A stretch of 29,565 bases of DNA from Diphasiastrum complanatum (Eukaryota > Streptophyta > Lycopodiopsida > Lycopodiales > Lycopodiaceae): positions 1 to 29,565 of the forward strand of contig MU836393.1 of the NCBI GenBank assembly GCA_029204225.1. The letters run 5' to 3'. Both the position numbers and the translations under genes were made by a program. Under the pieces are notes generated by a model, which did not search any database, was not told where the DNA came from, and was given only the letters and a program-made list of their open reading frames with translations. Shown piece after piece: positions 1 through 9,500 of the stretch. Numbering within the stretch: position 1 is the stretch's first letter; every line of letters begins with the position of its first letter.

Positions 1-186
1 ATGGATGATGATTATGCTTGTGGCTTGTTTTGATGGTTATGGCTGTGGGGTTGTGGGTTTAGGGTGATTTGTTAGGGTTTGGGGTGTTTTGTTAACTGTG
101 CCATTTGTTGGGGCCTCGGGTTTAGGGTCTTATGTTAAATGGTTGAACATGATGCATATGTTTTGAATGAGATGTAGATGTGTTGG

Positions 187-218
<32 letters not shown>

Positions 219-378
219 GCACATCTTGCACAAAGCAAATTATTTTTGACTAACCATTCAAACTTCACAGAGCTAACCATTTGTAAGAAACCACGATAAA
301 TTAGCCATGACACAAATAGACTGTAAAAAAATATATACATCTCATCTGATGCCACTATACATGATGCTAAAATGTGTA
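1..378. other. Unassigned left flank with a short microsatellite
   Basis: No coding region was recognised here. Bases about 187-220 hold a compound TC/CA microsatellite. The first 140 bases contain several TTTAGGG-like words, but they are scattered and do not form a telomeric array. The stretch lies downstream of the decayed hAT transposase on the minus strand and may include the remainder of that element, but no homology was recognised. Confidence 0.5.
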
Positions 379-2103
379 TCAGTATCTACAAGTCTGCGCT
401 AAACAAATCATCCCTCTGCTGTCCATGAGCTGCTGCATATCCACCCAGAAAGGCTCCGTGAATAAGATCTCGTGGAAGGCCAAGCCCTCTGGGGTTGTGG
501 ACAGGTCCATGGCGGTGAACTTTGCCGAAGTGGCCATGTGCCGCAATTCACCCTTGAGCTTGTGTAGCCGCCCAAGCATGATGAACTGGTAGGCGAAGCG
601 GGTGCGAGCTGGCTTCTTCAAGTCGAGCCTGCATTGACAAACGGAATGAGAGGCACACATGTAACGAGCAAGAAAGAAAGAGCATCTTGAACGAGCCAAA
701 AAGTAAGTGGCAGGTTACCTGCTGAATGTGCGGAAAAGTGCCGTCATGCGGCGCTTGCGTGTGACGAAGTCCACGACCGCAAGTGCCCTCGTGAGAATGT
801 CACTGACCCAAGGCAGGCACCCGATGGAATGCAGGAGGAGGTCCAGTGAGTGTGTGGCACATGGAGTCCAGACAATGGAGGGGTAGTCTGCCATAAGAAG
901 CTCCCCCATACCGCGGCAGTTGGACGCATTGTCCGTCACAACCTTTTGCGATACGTTCACACAATCAGTTCACAGCTCGGAAACACATTGCAATCAATCG
1001 AAGACTACGCAGAACTATTGTATCAACATCAAGCAGCAAATGAGCAAGCAACTAATGAAAGAATATTATACTTGGACAACGCGCTGTGGTCCGACCTTCT
1101 CTATCGCCGCGCGAATGATGCCGTAAATGTACTCGGCCGAATGCACTCTCCCTGCCTCGGAGGCGTCGATGCTGCGCAAGAACATGGAACCGTAACAACT
1201 GGAAACAATCACGTTGATGAGTGGACGTCTGCGACGATCAGTCCACCCATCAGCCATGATGGAACAGCCGTATCTATCCCAAGCCTCGTGCAGTGCGGCC
1301 AGTCTCTCTCTGACTGATGCAACCCGGTCCTAGAGCAAAGGGCCTCGTAGTGCGTCGGCTGTGGGTGGTGTGTAGCCGGGCCCGCAGACTGCAACTTTCG
1401 AGATAGCCTCTTGAAAGATGCGGGATGATGCCATGATAAAGGGGAGGTTCAGGTCATAGAACATCTGTGCTATGGTCCTGGTGGCCTCTCTGTGCTGCCC
1501 CTCTCTGAAAGATCCCGGCATGGACATCTGTCTGGTGCCTCGGGATGTGGATGGCTGGGAGGATGCGGATGGACGATGCGGATGTGGAGCTGGTGGCATA
1601 GGTGCAGGTGCAGAAGCGGAGGATGTGGACGGGCCGTGCAGATCTGACGGTGATGGCAGAGGCGTAGGTGCAGCAGTGGAGGCCGTGGATCCATGGGGAG
1701 TACTGGCGGAGGCGGGGGCAAGGGCGGGGGCGGGGGCGGGTGTGGATGCAGCGGCAGTGGCGGGTGCAGATGCGACGGTGGGGGCGGTGGCGCTGGGTGT
1801 ACCAGTGGCAGGGTCGGTGGCAGTGGGTGCACCAATAGAAATAGAGTCCGCGACATTTGTGGACGGCTCGCCGGGCTCAACAGCTGTCTCAGAATATGTC
1901 TCCATAATGCGAGCCCTCTCCGCAGCGGGGATGACCATACAAATGCCGATCCCGTAGCGTCCCCCCGTGGGTTGGACTCGCAACCCCCCCTAGATGTGCT
2001 CGAACCCGAGAGGCGTTTCCTGAGAATTGCCTTCAACAAAAAGGGCAATGCCACTTTTTGTCGGGCATCACCTCCACCTCATCCCAAATGGGACGAGCAG
2101 CCA

Positions 2104-2104
<1 letters not shown>
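379..2104 (-). pseudogene. hAT-like BED/DUF659 transposase, decayed (copy D)
   Basis: The minus-strand reading starts at ATG 2104-2102. A BED-type zinc finger follows (WHCPFC, then SGNASRVRAHL), then an Ala/Pro/Ser-rich linker and a DUF659 core (GCSIMADGWTDRRRRPL, then VVTDNASNC, then TPCATHSLDLL). It aligns motif by motif with the other hAT copies in this window but is much more diverged. Two introns are inferred: 1071-943 (donor GTATAA, acceptor AAAAG) and 718-629 (donor GTAACC, acceptor TGCAG). Splicing them out joins homologous residues in frame. In-frame stops lie at 2035-2033 (TGA, between the zinc finger CPFC and RQF) and 1332-1330 (TAG). The coding match ends near 379, before the hAT dimerisation region, so the 3' part is missing. 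In this superfamily the protein cuts and pastes DNA in the nucleus; this copy cannot encode it. Confidence 0.78.
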
Positions 2105-2156
<52 letters not shown>

Positions 2157-2433
2157 CGCACACACACACACAGAAGCACGGAAATCCAAGCTCTCTCTCC
2201 CACCCTAAACCCTAAACTCCAAACCCAAGCACACCTAAACCTAAATCCTAAACTCACACACACACAGTGTACACACACTCAAATCCTCTCTCTCTCTGTT
2301 CCTCACACTCTCTCTCTTCCTCTCTCTCTCTCACACACAGATCACCACACACACACAACTGAATGCACACAAATCAACACACAATTTTCACACACACACA
2401 ATTTTCTCTCTCACACACACACACACACAAACA

Positions 2434-2486
<53 letters not shown>

Positions 2487-2500
2487 TCTCTATCACTCTG
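2105..2500. repeat. CT and CA microsatellite cluster
   Basis: Long (CT)n tracts occupy about 2106-2153 and 2436-2490, with CA tracts and degenerate CCCTAAA-like words between them. The first tract begins directly upstream of the copy D start codon, so it lies where a 5' untranslated region or promoter would be. The Ser/Leu-repeat reading frames here are only translations of the dinucleotide repeats. Confidence 0.85.
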
Positions 2501-2544
2501 TGCGCCACACTCTCCCTCTTCCACCCTCTTCCGCCCTCTGCCTG

Positions 2545-2815
2545 CTCTCGGGTTCTGCGGACTGTCCGCAGGGCCCGCGGGTTTTTGCTTTTTTTTTTTA
2601 AAAAAAAAAATGCGTCTGGGGTCCGGACGCTCCAGCCTTTAAAAAAAAAAAAATTTAAAAAAAAAGGACGCGTCAGACCCTGCGTCCGGGGGTCGGACGC
2701 GTCCGGGTCCGGGCGTCGGACCCTTCTGGGTCCGGGCGTCGGACGCGGACGCGGACACGGCCATTTTGGCCCAGACCCTCATGTCTGATATATATGTATA
2801 TATATTTATATATTT
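2545..2815. repeat. GC-rich palindromic repeat ending in a TA tract; possible 5' terminus of copy D
   Basis: After two A/T homopolymer blocks (about 2587-2610 and 2640-2664), a GC-rich stretch repeats words such as GGGTCCGGGCGTCGGAC and GGACGCGTCC. It ends at about 2788 in CATGTCTGA followed by TATATATG and further TA repeats. The layout, a palindrome-rich GC block abutting a TA tract upstream of a transposase, copies the ends of elements A, B and C with different sequence. Calling it the terminus of copy D is inference; no matching opposite end was found. Confidence 0.45.
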
Positions 2816-2829
2816 TTACGTTATCTCCA

Positions 2830-2932
2830 TAGCTCTACCTTTTTGCTAGAAGATTCCATGCCATGAAAAGATTTCCAACTGCCAATGAGTTGCTTCTCCA
2901 CGCAAGTTCAAACAAAGATTGTGTGACATTTC
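2830..2932 (-). pseudogene. Possible continuation of the LINE reverse-transcriptase remnant
   Basis: On the minus strand this short stretch reads weakly like the part of a plant LINE reverse transcriptase that follows the catalytic region (KQLIGSWKSFH, then SSKKVELW), with an internal stop. Together with the better-supported LINE fragment at 9101-9440 it would make one remnant split by the Ty3 insertion. The segment carrying the catalytic Asp-Asp motif is not seen, so there would also be an internal deletion. The match is weak. Confidence 0.3.
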
Positions 2933-2937
2933 CACTC
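2933..2937. repeat. Target-site duplication, left copy (CACTC)
   Basis: CACTC lies directly left of the first LTR and recurs directly right of the second at 9096-9100. This fixes both LTR boundaries. Confidence 0.85.
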
Positions 2938-3388
2938 AGTTATGGACTCGGCTCATTACATTCGCCTTGTCCATTTACATTTACTTTACTTTATGCATAC
3001 GCAGGCTTTGGGCCCTTTTTTATTCGTTATTTGACATTTAGACTATATGGTTGGCCTTGGGCCCTATTATTGACATTTAGACCATATTATTGGCCTTGGG
3101 CCCTATGATTCACTATATTGGTTATTTGGTCATATTACTGAGAGTTGGGGCCTTCTTGGAGGGCGCACTATTTTCCCTCTCAGTTTGGCCCTAGCCACTG
3201 GAAGCTTCCTTTTAGGGCTTCCTCTTGGCTATAAGTAGGGATTCTGTGTCATTTGTTACTTGGCTTATGATATGATCTCCTTCTTTAGTCTCTTTAAGCT
3301 TTCTCTCTCCTGCTTTCTAGGGTTAAGTCTTGCTTATGTGATGCTTTCATAGACTAAATCTAGATCAGCCGTGGCTACGTTCATAACT
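2938..3388 (+). repeat. 5' LTR of the Ty3/gypsy element
   Basis: This 451-bp LTR begins AGTTATGG and ends CATAACT, giving a 7-bp perfect terminal inverted repeat in place of the usual TG...CA. The boundaries are set by comparison with the 3' LTR, by the primer site abutting the end, and by the CACTC duplication. Within it, a segment ending TTGGCCTTGGGCCCTAT occurs twice in tandem. Compared with the 3' LTR it carries an extra 5 bp in the stretch GCTTATGATATGATC. Confidence 0.93.
3230..3237 (+). promoter_or_regulatory. Likely TATA box in the 5' LTR
   Basis: TATAAGTA sits in a TA-poor part of the LTR, about 160 bp before its end, where an LTR promoter is expected. The same word is present in the 3' LTR. 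The transcription start was not determined. Confidence 0.5.
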
Positions 3389-3400
3389 TGGTATCAGAGC
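3389..3400 (+). other. Primer-binding site for initiator tRNA-Met
   Basis: TGGTATCAGAGC follows the 5' LTR with no gap. It is the common plant retrotransposon site complementary to the 3' end of initiator methionine tRNA, which primes minus-strand DNA synthesis. Confidence 0.9.
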
Positions 3401-4392
3401 ACTTTCCTGAGCATCTCCATTGAGCAGATTTTTCTCTCACAGGAGGGCGCCCATCTTCAGCTTGGATCTTCACCATTTTTCAGCCGGATCTTCAGCATTT
3501 CTCCACACTTGTCTTGCAGATTTTCACGACGGATCGGAGGAGGACAGGCGCCCACTTGCTGCCCATTTCTAGCGCCTTGCTGGCTGCCTATTGCTGCATT
3601 TTCAGCCTTTTTCCTCCCCTATTTTGGGCGCCCTACTGCCTCCTATTTGCTGCCCTATTGGGCGCCCTCATGCTTGCTGACCACCGCCCTACTGCTCCTT
3701 CCTTTGCTGAAAATTTTCGCTTTTTGCTGCCCCTATTCGCCACCTTCCATCAGCCACTCCTAGCGCCCTTCCAACCCATCTTTTTGATCCAATTTTTTTT
3801 TGCCGTTTACTACCTCTCTTGGACGCCCACACTCCACCATAGCTGGCGCCCTACATCCGCCTCAATTTCAGCTCACCCTCTTACACTGCTGTCTGTGTTC
3901 GCAACCCTACCCCGAACAATACAAACACGCCTAGATGCTTAGAAAGCCACTCCCACCCAACTTCATCGCGCATCGGGATTGCTCCCCGTCTTTATCGCAA
4001 ACTTTTTTTTACCCTCTCTGATTTTTCAGCCTTGTTTCCTCGCTGCCCATACCTCCTTTTTGTTATCACTTCCTTTCCTTGGCTGCTCCCTTTCCAGCCC
4101 CATAGTCTATTATTGTTTCCCATACTTTTACCCACCGTTTACTACACGTCGTCAGGCCCTTAGCATCTTTTTTGGAGGCTGCCCGGTACCTCGACATATC
4201 GCCGCTATTTTTCAGCTCACTTCTGGTTGCGGTTACGAGGTATTTCTTACTTAGTTGTCCTTTCCGTTCATCTTACATCGCGAGTTCTATTGTGTCTTTT
4301 CATTGGCGTGCCTGTTGTGACGACTTATGTCCTCTCCTTCAGTTCGTCCAATTGTTTAGCACATTTCTTTTCTTGCTTACTTTTTCTTCCTC
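3401..4392 (+). other. Long pyrimidine-rich leader before gag
   Basis: About 1 kb separates the primer site from the gag start. It is rich in C and T and repeats words such as GGCGCCC and TGCTGCC. Open frames such as 3514-3942 occur, but they are low complexity, resemble no retroelement protein and overlap each other. It is best read as an untranslated leader, probably with packaging signals that cannot be identified here. Confidence 0.6.
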
Positions 4393-5610
4393 ATGGCTAG
4401 CTCACCCACTACACCTGCGAGTCATTCCGGACCTTTAGATGAACAGTTTGCTGATATGCGTGACTCTCTTACTCTCCTCAGTAATCGTTTCGACCAAATG
4501 ATGACCGGTTTTACCACTCTACAGACCGGCTTTGCCACTATGCAGTCACAAATTGATTCCTTACAGCCACATGGACCTGGCAAAGCCCCTGTTCATTCAT
4601 CATTTCGGTCTCCATTTGGACTTCCATCCTCGTCTACTTCCTTTGGCAGTGGGCCTCATTTTCCACCTAACCCACCACCCGGTTTTCCACGTCCTACAGC
4701 TCCCGAGTCACATTTTCCACGACATCTAGCTCCTGAGCCACATTTTGCTCGAGATTTTCGTGATCGGGTACAGCTTGCCACCTATTCTGGTTCCTCTGAC
4801 GGGAACTTGTTAGAGAATTGGTTTGCAAAGCTTGATACTTATTTTCAGATTTACCCTAAGATTGATCCTCAGAAGATCCAGTTAGCCGCCTTACATTTAT
4901 TTAGATGGACGTGCTGCCACTTGGTGGCGGGTCTACCGACTTGACCCTGATCGGGACGGTCTCCAGTTATGGCCTACCTTTCGTCGTGATCTTCGTCATG
5001 CTATGATTGACCCTCAGTGGCTGAGCCGCCAGCGTGATATATTCCGTAGTCTTACTCAGACTGGTGATCTTTCTTCCTATACAGATCAGTTTATGGAGCT
5101 TTCCTACCTCTTTACAGATCTTCAGCCCACCGAGCTTATTTCTCGCTACATTGCTGGACTTCGTGGTGCTCTACGATACGATGTCTCTTCTTTCCGTCCA
5201 CCCACACTTGTTGAGGCCATGTCCCTTGCTAGTACTTTACAACATAAGTACCCTGATCCTGCTCCCTTTCGCTTTTCCCGACCCCGTCCATCTCTTTCAC
5301 CTCTACCATCTCCGGCCCCATCTGCCCCATCCACTGTCGTCCCGACCTCTTCTCTTACTTCTCCCGCTCCTCGCCCTCCACCTCCTCGTCCTGCTTTTGT
5401 CCGACGTTACACGTCTGCAGAGTTCGCTGACATTCAGCAGAAGCGTCTTTGCTTTCGTTGTAAGAGTCCTGACCACATTGCCCGTGATTGCCGCCAGCCC
5501 CTGCCTACTTCTACTGCTGTTTTCTACCATGAGGGCACTACCCCAGATGAGTCCGATATCTACATTCATATATCTGATGAGCCTGATCTATCTCCTGACC
5601 TTCTACTGAT
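4393..5610 (+). pseudogene. gag: gag of the Ty3/gypsy element, frameshifted
   Basis: The reading starts at ATG 4393 (MASSPTTPASHSGP), the first start followed by a gag-like protein. An N-terminal part leads to the retrotransposon gag domain (NLLENWFAKLDTYF, later AATWWRVY and LSSYTDQFMELSY). A CCHC zinc knuckle (CFRCKSPDHIARDC) lies at 5450-5491. The frame breaks at 4896-4903, where TTTA occurs twice in tandem; this looks like a 4-bp duplication. A second frame change at about 5599-5625 separates gag from protease. Gag forms the particle and binds element RNA in this family. The second change could be a programmed frameshift, but no slippery signal was recognised and a one-base loss is the simpler reading. 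Confidence 0.85.
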
Positions 5611-5619
5611 TTACTTCCT

Positions 5620-6071
5620 GCTACTTGCCATGCTCAGCTTGCTTATGCTACCTGGACAGGGTGCCCCGGTCCTCGCTCCATTCGGCTACGTGTGCGCATT
5701 ACTGGTCGTGAGTATATTGCTTTAGTTGATACCGGCAGCACTCATTCCTTTATCAGCAGTTATGTTCTCAGCCGGATACGCGCTTCACCTATTCCTGCTC
5801 CACAGCCTCTCACAGTCGAGGTTGCCAGTTCTCACTCATTTCCTAGTTCTCAGATGTTTCAGGGATTATCCTACCGCATTGGTGATTTTTCTGGACAGGC
5901 AGATCTTTATATCATTCCTCTGGAGCGCTATGACCTTATCCTTGGTGCTGATTGGTTTGCTTCATTGGGAGCGGTTACTTTGGACCTGGCTCAGCAGACA
6001 TTGACATTTGTTCATGATGCAGTGACCCACTCACTTGCTGGTATTGATTCTCAGGCAGATTTCCAGCTGAT
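5620..6071 (+). pseudogene. pol: Retropepsin-like protease region of pol
   Basis: An aspartic protease reads REYIALVDTGSTHSFIS, with the catalytic Asp codon at 5728-5730, followed by ERYDLILGADWFASLG, the usual second conserved block. In Ty3/gypsy elements it cuts the Gag-Pol polyprotein. After this block the sequence runs directly into reverse-transcriptase motif A in another frame near 6060-6080. The protease C terminus, the linker and the start of reverse transcriptase have therefore been lost. Confidence 0.85.
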
Positions 6072-7076
6072 CAGCGCTCTAAGATAGACTTACGTTCTGG
6101 CTATCACCAGATTAGGATGCATCCTTCGGACGAACACAAGACTGCGTTTCGTACCCATCTTGGTTTGTATGAGTTTCGTGTTCTTCCTTTTGGTGTTACT
6201 AATGGTCCACCTACGTTCCAGAATGTGATGAATAACATCATGCGTCCTCTCCTTGGTCGTTGTGTTTTAGTTTATTTTGATGATATTCTTGTTTTTAGTA
6301 AGACTCTTGATGAGCATGTGTTACAATTGCTTGTTCATCACCAGTTGTTTGCTAAACTTTCTAAGTGTTCCTTTGCTGTTGTTGAGATTGAGTTTTTAGG
6401 ATTTCTCATTTGCGATGGTCGTATTCGTTTGGACCCTCATAAGGTTCGGGCAATCGCTGATTGGCCTGTTCCCACAGATGTCCACCATGTTCGTATGTTT
6501 CTTGGTCTCGCTACTCACCTTCGTCGTCTGGTTCCTCACTTTGCCACTGTGGCTGCCCCTCTTCATGCCCTTTTGAAGAAGTCTAGTGCTTTTGTTTGGA
6601 CTTCTGATTGTCAGTTCGCCTTTGACACTCTTCGTCGTGCTGTTGTGGAGGCCTCTGTCCTGTGTTTACCACAGTTTGATCAGAAATTTATTGTTGAGAC
6701 CGATGCTAGTACTGTTGGTTTGGGTGCCTCGCTTCGTCAGTCTCAGTGTATTATTGCTTATGAGTCGCGTCGTTTACGCTCTTATGAGCAACGTTATTCT
6801 GTCCATGAGAAAGAGCTTCTTGCCATTATCTATGCTCTTAAGAAGTGGCGCCATTACCTGTACCGTGTTCCTTTTGATATCGTTACTGATCATCAGTCCT
6901 TACGTTATCTCTTCTCCCAGCGTGATCTTAGTGATCGTCAGTTTCGTTGGTTGCAGTTTTTACAATCTTTTGATTTTTCTATTTTGTATCGTCCTGGTCG
7001 TGTTAACACTGCTGCTGACGCATTGTCTAGACTTCCTGCTTTATTGAATACCCTTGTTGCCACGATCCCTTCCTAG
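6072..7076 (+). pseudogene. pol: Reverse transcriptase (N-terminally deleted) and RNase H
   Basis: The match begins at KIDLRSGYHQIRM, motif A of Ty3 reverse transcriptase, and continues through LPFGVTNGPPTFQ to the catalytic YFDDIL (YFDD codons 6273-6284). RNase H follows with its acidic residues in FIVETDASTVGLGA, HEKELLAIIYAL and FDIVTDHQSLRYL, ending at RPGRVNTAADALSRLP. The fingers region and the block that normally precedes motif A are absent, a loss of roughly 150-200 residues judged from family layout. An in-frame TAG at 7074-7076 separates RNase H from integrase, and the same frame continues after it. Confidence 0.9.
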
Positions 7077-8648
7077 TTTGATGATCTTCCATCTGCTTAT
7101 CTTACATGTTCTGATTTTCGTGATGTTTATAGTTCTGCTCCACCTATGTCGTCTTCACCTCATCAGGCTTATTCCATTGTTGACCACCGTCTTTATCATT
7201 ATGGTTCTCTTTGTATTCCTAGTTCTTTGGGTATCCGTTCTCAGTTGTTGTCGGATGCTCATTCGTCCCCAGTTGGGGGTCATTTTGGTTTTCAGAAGTC
7301 TTATGCTCGTCTTAAGGATCATTTCTATTGGCCATCCCTTAGGAAAGAGCTTGTTATACTTATTCGTACCTGTCCTTTCTGCTTACGTAATAAGTACTCC
7401 CGTGCTAAGTCCGCTGGTTTGCTTCAGAGTTGGCCTATTCCTCACCGCCAGTGGACTGATATTTCTATGGACTTCATCATTGGCCTTCCCCGCACCCGTC
7501 GTGGTCACGATTCATGTATGGTGGTAGTTGACAGGTTCTCGAAACAGGCACATTTCATACCCGTCCGCAGTACTATCACAACAGAGTAGTGTGCACGCTT
7601 GTTCCTTTCAGAGATATTTCGCCTACATGGGTTTCCTCGTACTATCCTTTCTGATCGGAATAGTAAGTTTACATCATTGTTCTGGACAGAGCTTATGCTT
7701 GTATTGGATGTACAGCTTTTTATGGGGTCTGCTTATCATTCTACTTCTGATGGGCAGTTTGAGGTCCTTAACAGGATCCTTCAAGATTATTTGCGCCATT
7801 TTGTTACTCCTTCAGGGAAGGATTGGGATCAGCACTTATGTTTGGCAGAGTATAGCTATAACAGCTCTGTTAGTACCAGCACCGACGTTGCACCATTTTT
7901 ATTATCTCATGGTTATGCACCTCTTTTACCTGGTATTCCTCTTCCTCCCGAGGATACACCTGTGACACTGTCTTCATTTCTATCAGTTGTTCGCGAGCTT
8001 ATTCTCCAGGCCAGTTCCCATTTGCGGCAGGTCCAGCAGCGTTATCAGGCTTCAGTTGATCGTCATCGACGTCATGTTGAGTTTCATGTTGGTGATATGG
8101 TATATCTACGCCTACGGTTTGCACATCATCATTTTATTCAAGGCCATGCTTCTACTGAGAAGCTTGCACCACGTTATTATGGGCCTTATTGTATATTGGA
8201 GGTTCTTAGTCCAGTTACATATCGTCTTCAGCTTCCTGCTTCCACACGTGCCTGTGATATATTCCATGTCAGTTTATTACGTGCTGCTATTGAGGATGAT
8301 GCTCCTCGTGATGCTGAGTTTCCTACTGCACCGGATCTCTTTCCTTTATTACCTGCTGCTATCCTTCAGGTGCGTTTGCATCATAGTCGACGCCGCCGGC
8401 AGATTTAGTTCCTAGTCCAGTGGGATGGTCGTTTTGTTGAGGAGGCCACATGGGAGCCTATTGATGTCTTTTATCATACACCGTCACTTGCGGATCAGCC
8501 TCGTGCTCTTGCCGCACTTGTTGATTCCTCTACATCAGTGTTGCTCCAGTTGTTACTACACCAGATGCTGTTGCAGTTGATCCTCCAGGGCTTGCTGTTA
8601 CTTGATCCAGTCCTTTATGCCAGTTGGGTCTTATTTTTGTGTCGGGGA
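7077..8648 (+). pseudogene. pol: Integrase with C-terminal chromodomain, two in-frame TAG codons
   Basis: This continues the reverse-transcriptase frame. An HHCC zinc-binding block (AHSSPVGGHFGF to TCPFCLRNK) is followed by the DDE core: SMDFIIGLP, ILSDRNSKFTSLFW, and DGQFEVLNR with the final Glu. The GPY/F-like block reads LAPRYYGPYCILEV, and a chromodomain follows (FLVQWDGRFVEEATWEP), which marks the chromovirus branch and is known to guide insertion to particular chromatin. TAG codons at 7587-7589 and 8406-8408 interrupt a frame that otherwise stays open. The first stands where CARLF is usually preceded by Gln or another residue. Integrase joins element DNA to the chromosome. Confidence 0.9.
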
Positions 8649-8649
8649 G
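8641..8649 (+). other. Probable polypurine tract
   Basis: GTCGGGGAG directly precedes the 3' LTR, where the plus-strand DNA primer is expected. It is short and interrupted by one pyrimidine. Confidence 0.55.
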
Positions 8650-9095
8650 AGTTATGGACTCGGCTCATTACATTCGCCATGTCCATTTACATTTACTTTA
8701 CTTTATGCATAAGCAGGCTTTGGGCCCTTTTTTATTCATTATTTGACATTTAGACTATATGGTTGGCCTTGGGCCCTATTATTGACATTTAGACCATATT
8801 ATTGGCCTTGGGCCCTATGATTCACTATATTGGTTATTTGGTCATATTACTGAGAGTGGGGGCCTTCTTGGAGGGCGCACTATTTTCCCTCTCAGTTTGG
8901 CCCTAGCCACTGGAAGCTTCCTTTTAGGGCTTCCTCTTGGCTATAAGTAGGGATTCTGTGTCATTTGTTACTTGGCTTATGATCTCCTTCTTTAGTCTCT
9001 TTAAGCTTTCTCTCTCCTGCTTTCTAGGGTTAAGTCTTGCTTATGTGATGCTTTCATAGACTAAATCTAGATCAGCCGTGGCTACGTTCATAACT
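8650..9095 (+). repeat. 3' LTR of the Ty3/gypsy element
   Basis: This 446-bp LTR begins AGTTATGG and ends CATAACT and is followed by CACTC. By eye it differs from the 5' LTR at four positions (CGCCATG for CGCCTTG, CATAAGC for CATACGC, TTCATT for TTCGTT, GAGTGGGG for GAGTTGGG) and lacks 5 bp. That is about 0.9% substitution. Confidence 0.93.
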
Positions 9096-9100
9096 CACTC

Positions 9101-9440
9101 CCAAATATTAGTATTCTTGGCCAATAATTTTCACCACGTTGATAATCAATGTAAATGCCAAAGAGGGTAGGGAAGAGAGGACAACCTTGCTTCACACCGA
9201 TGCTAATGAAAATTGTTGTGATAAAACACCTTGAGGAACGTACCTGTGCTATCACTTTCTTTTACTGTCCAACCGCATGCTGGAGGTCCATTGGGGCACT
9301 GATTTCATCCGTTCTTTTCCATACTTTCCTTGGAATGACGTCAAAGGCTCTGCAAAATCTATGAAAAAACAATAAAGATTTAGTTTTTCCCAACTTCCGT
9401 CATCAGTGAATGTCAAAAGTATCCAAGTGATCAATAGTGG
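9101..9440 (-). pseudogene. LINE (non-LTR) reverse-transcriptase fragment
   Basis: Minus-strand frames read NLYCFFIDF, then RAFDVIPRKVWKR, then IGVKQGCPLFPTLFGIYID. These are successive conserved blocks of plant LINE reverse transcriptase (the FVDF-x-KAFDTVPR and GVKQGCPLSPTLF blocks). At least two frameshifts and a stop break it. It starts directly at the CACTC duplication of the Ty3 element, so the Ty3 insertion probably landed in it. Endonuclease and catalytic Asp-Asp parts are not seen. Confidence 0.8.
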
Positions 9441-9500
9441 ATAGTATAACATAAGGCTTCATGCAGATCACTAAGTTTGTTTTGTTTCTTACTTTACAAG

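Larger units (their letters stand above)
2938..9095 (+). mobile_element. Ty3/gypsy chromovirus LTR retrotransposon, both LTRs, interior defective
   Basis: The element is 6158 bp. It has two LTRs, a primer site, gag, protease, reverse transcriptase/RNase H, integrase and chromodomain in the order typical of Ty3/gypsy. The 5-bp sequence CACTC flanks both ends (2933-2937 and 9096-9100), as expected for a target duplication. The LTRs differ by four substitutions and one 5-bp indel, so insertion was recent. The interior carries two frameshifts, a large deletion between protease and reverse transcriptase, and three in-frame TAG codons. It cannot encode a working set of proteins and probably moved using proteins from intact relatives. 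Confidence 0.93.

Noticed and set aside
1-140. Telomeric or interstitial telomere array
   Set aside because: TTTAGGG-like words are few, degenerate and separated by unrelated sequence.
1472-2208. Plus-strand Gly/Ala-rich open frames of 161 and 171 residues
   Set aside because: They are antisense to the Pro/Ala/Ser-rich linker of the copy D transposase and have no recognisable domain.
2027-2788. Open frames rich in Ser-Leu or His-Thr repeats
   Set aside because: They are translations of CT and CA dinucleotide repeats, open in every frame because the repeat has no stop.
3371-4438. Several open frames of 88-142 residues in the Ty3 leader
   Set aside because: Low complexity, mutually overlapping, no family match, and lying between the primer site and gag.
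5599-5625. Programmed gag-pol frameshift
   Set aside because: The frame change is at the right place, but no slippery heptamer or pseudoknot was recognised and the element has other decay lesions, so an indel is simpler.
5034-8415. Long Leu/Val-rich plus-strand frames overlapping gag and pol
   Set aside because: They are out-of-frame shadows of the T-rich pol coding sequence; the real frames show protease, reverse transcriptase and integrase motifs.
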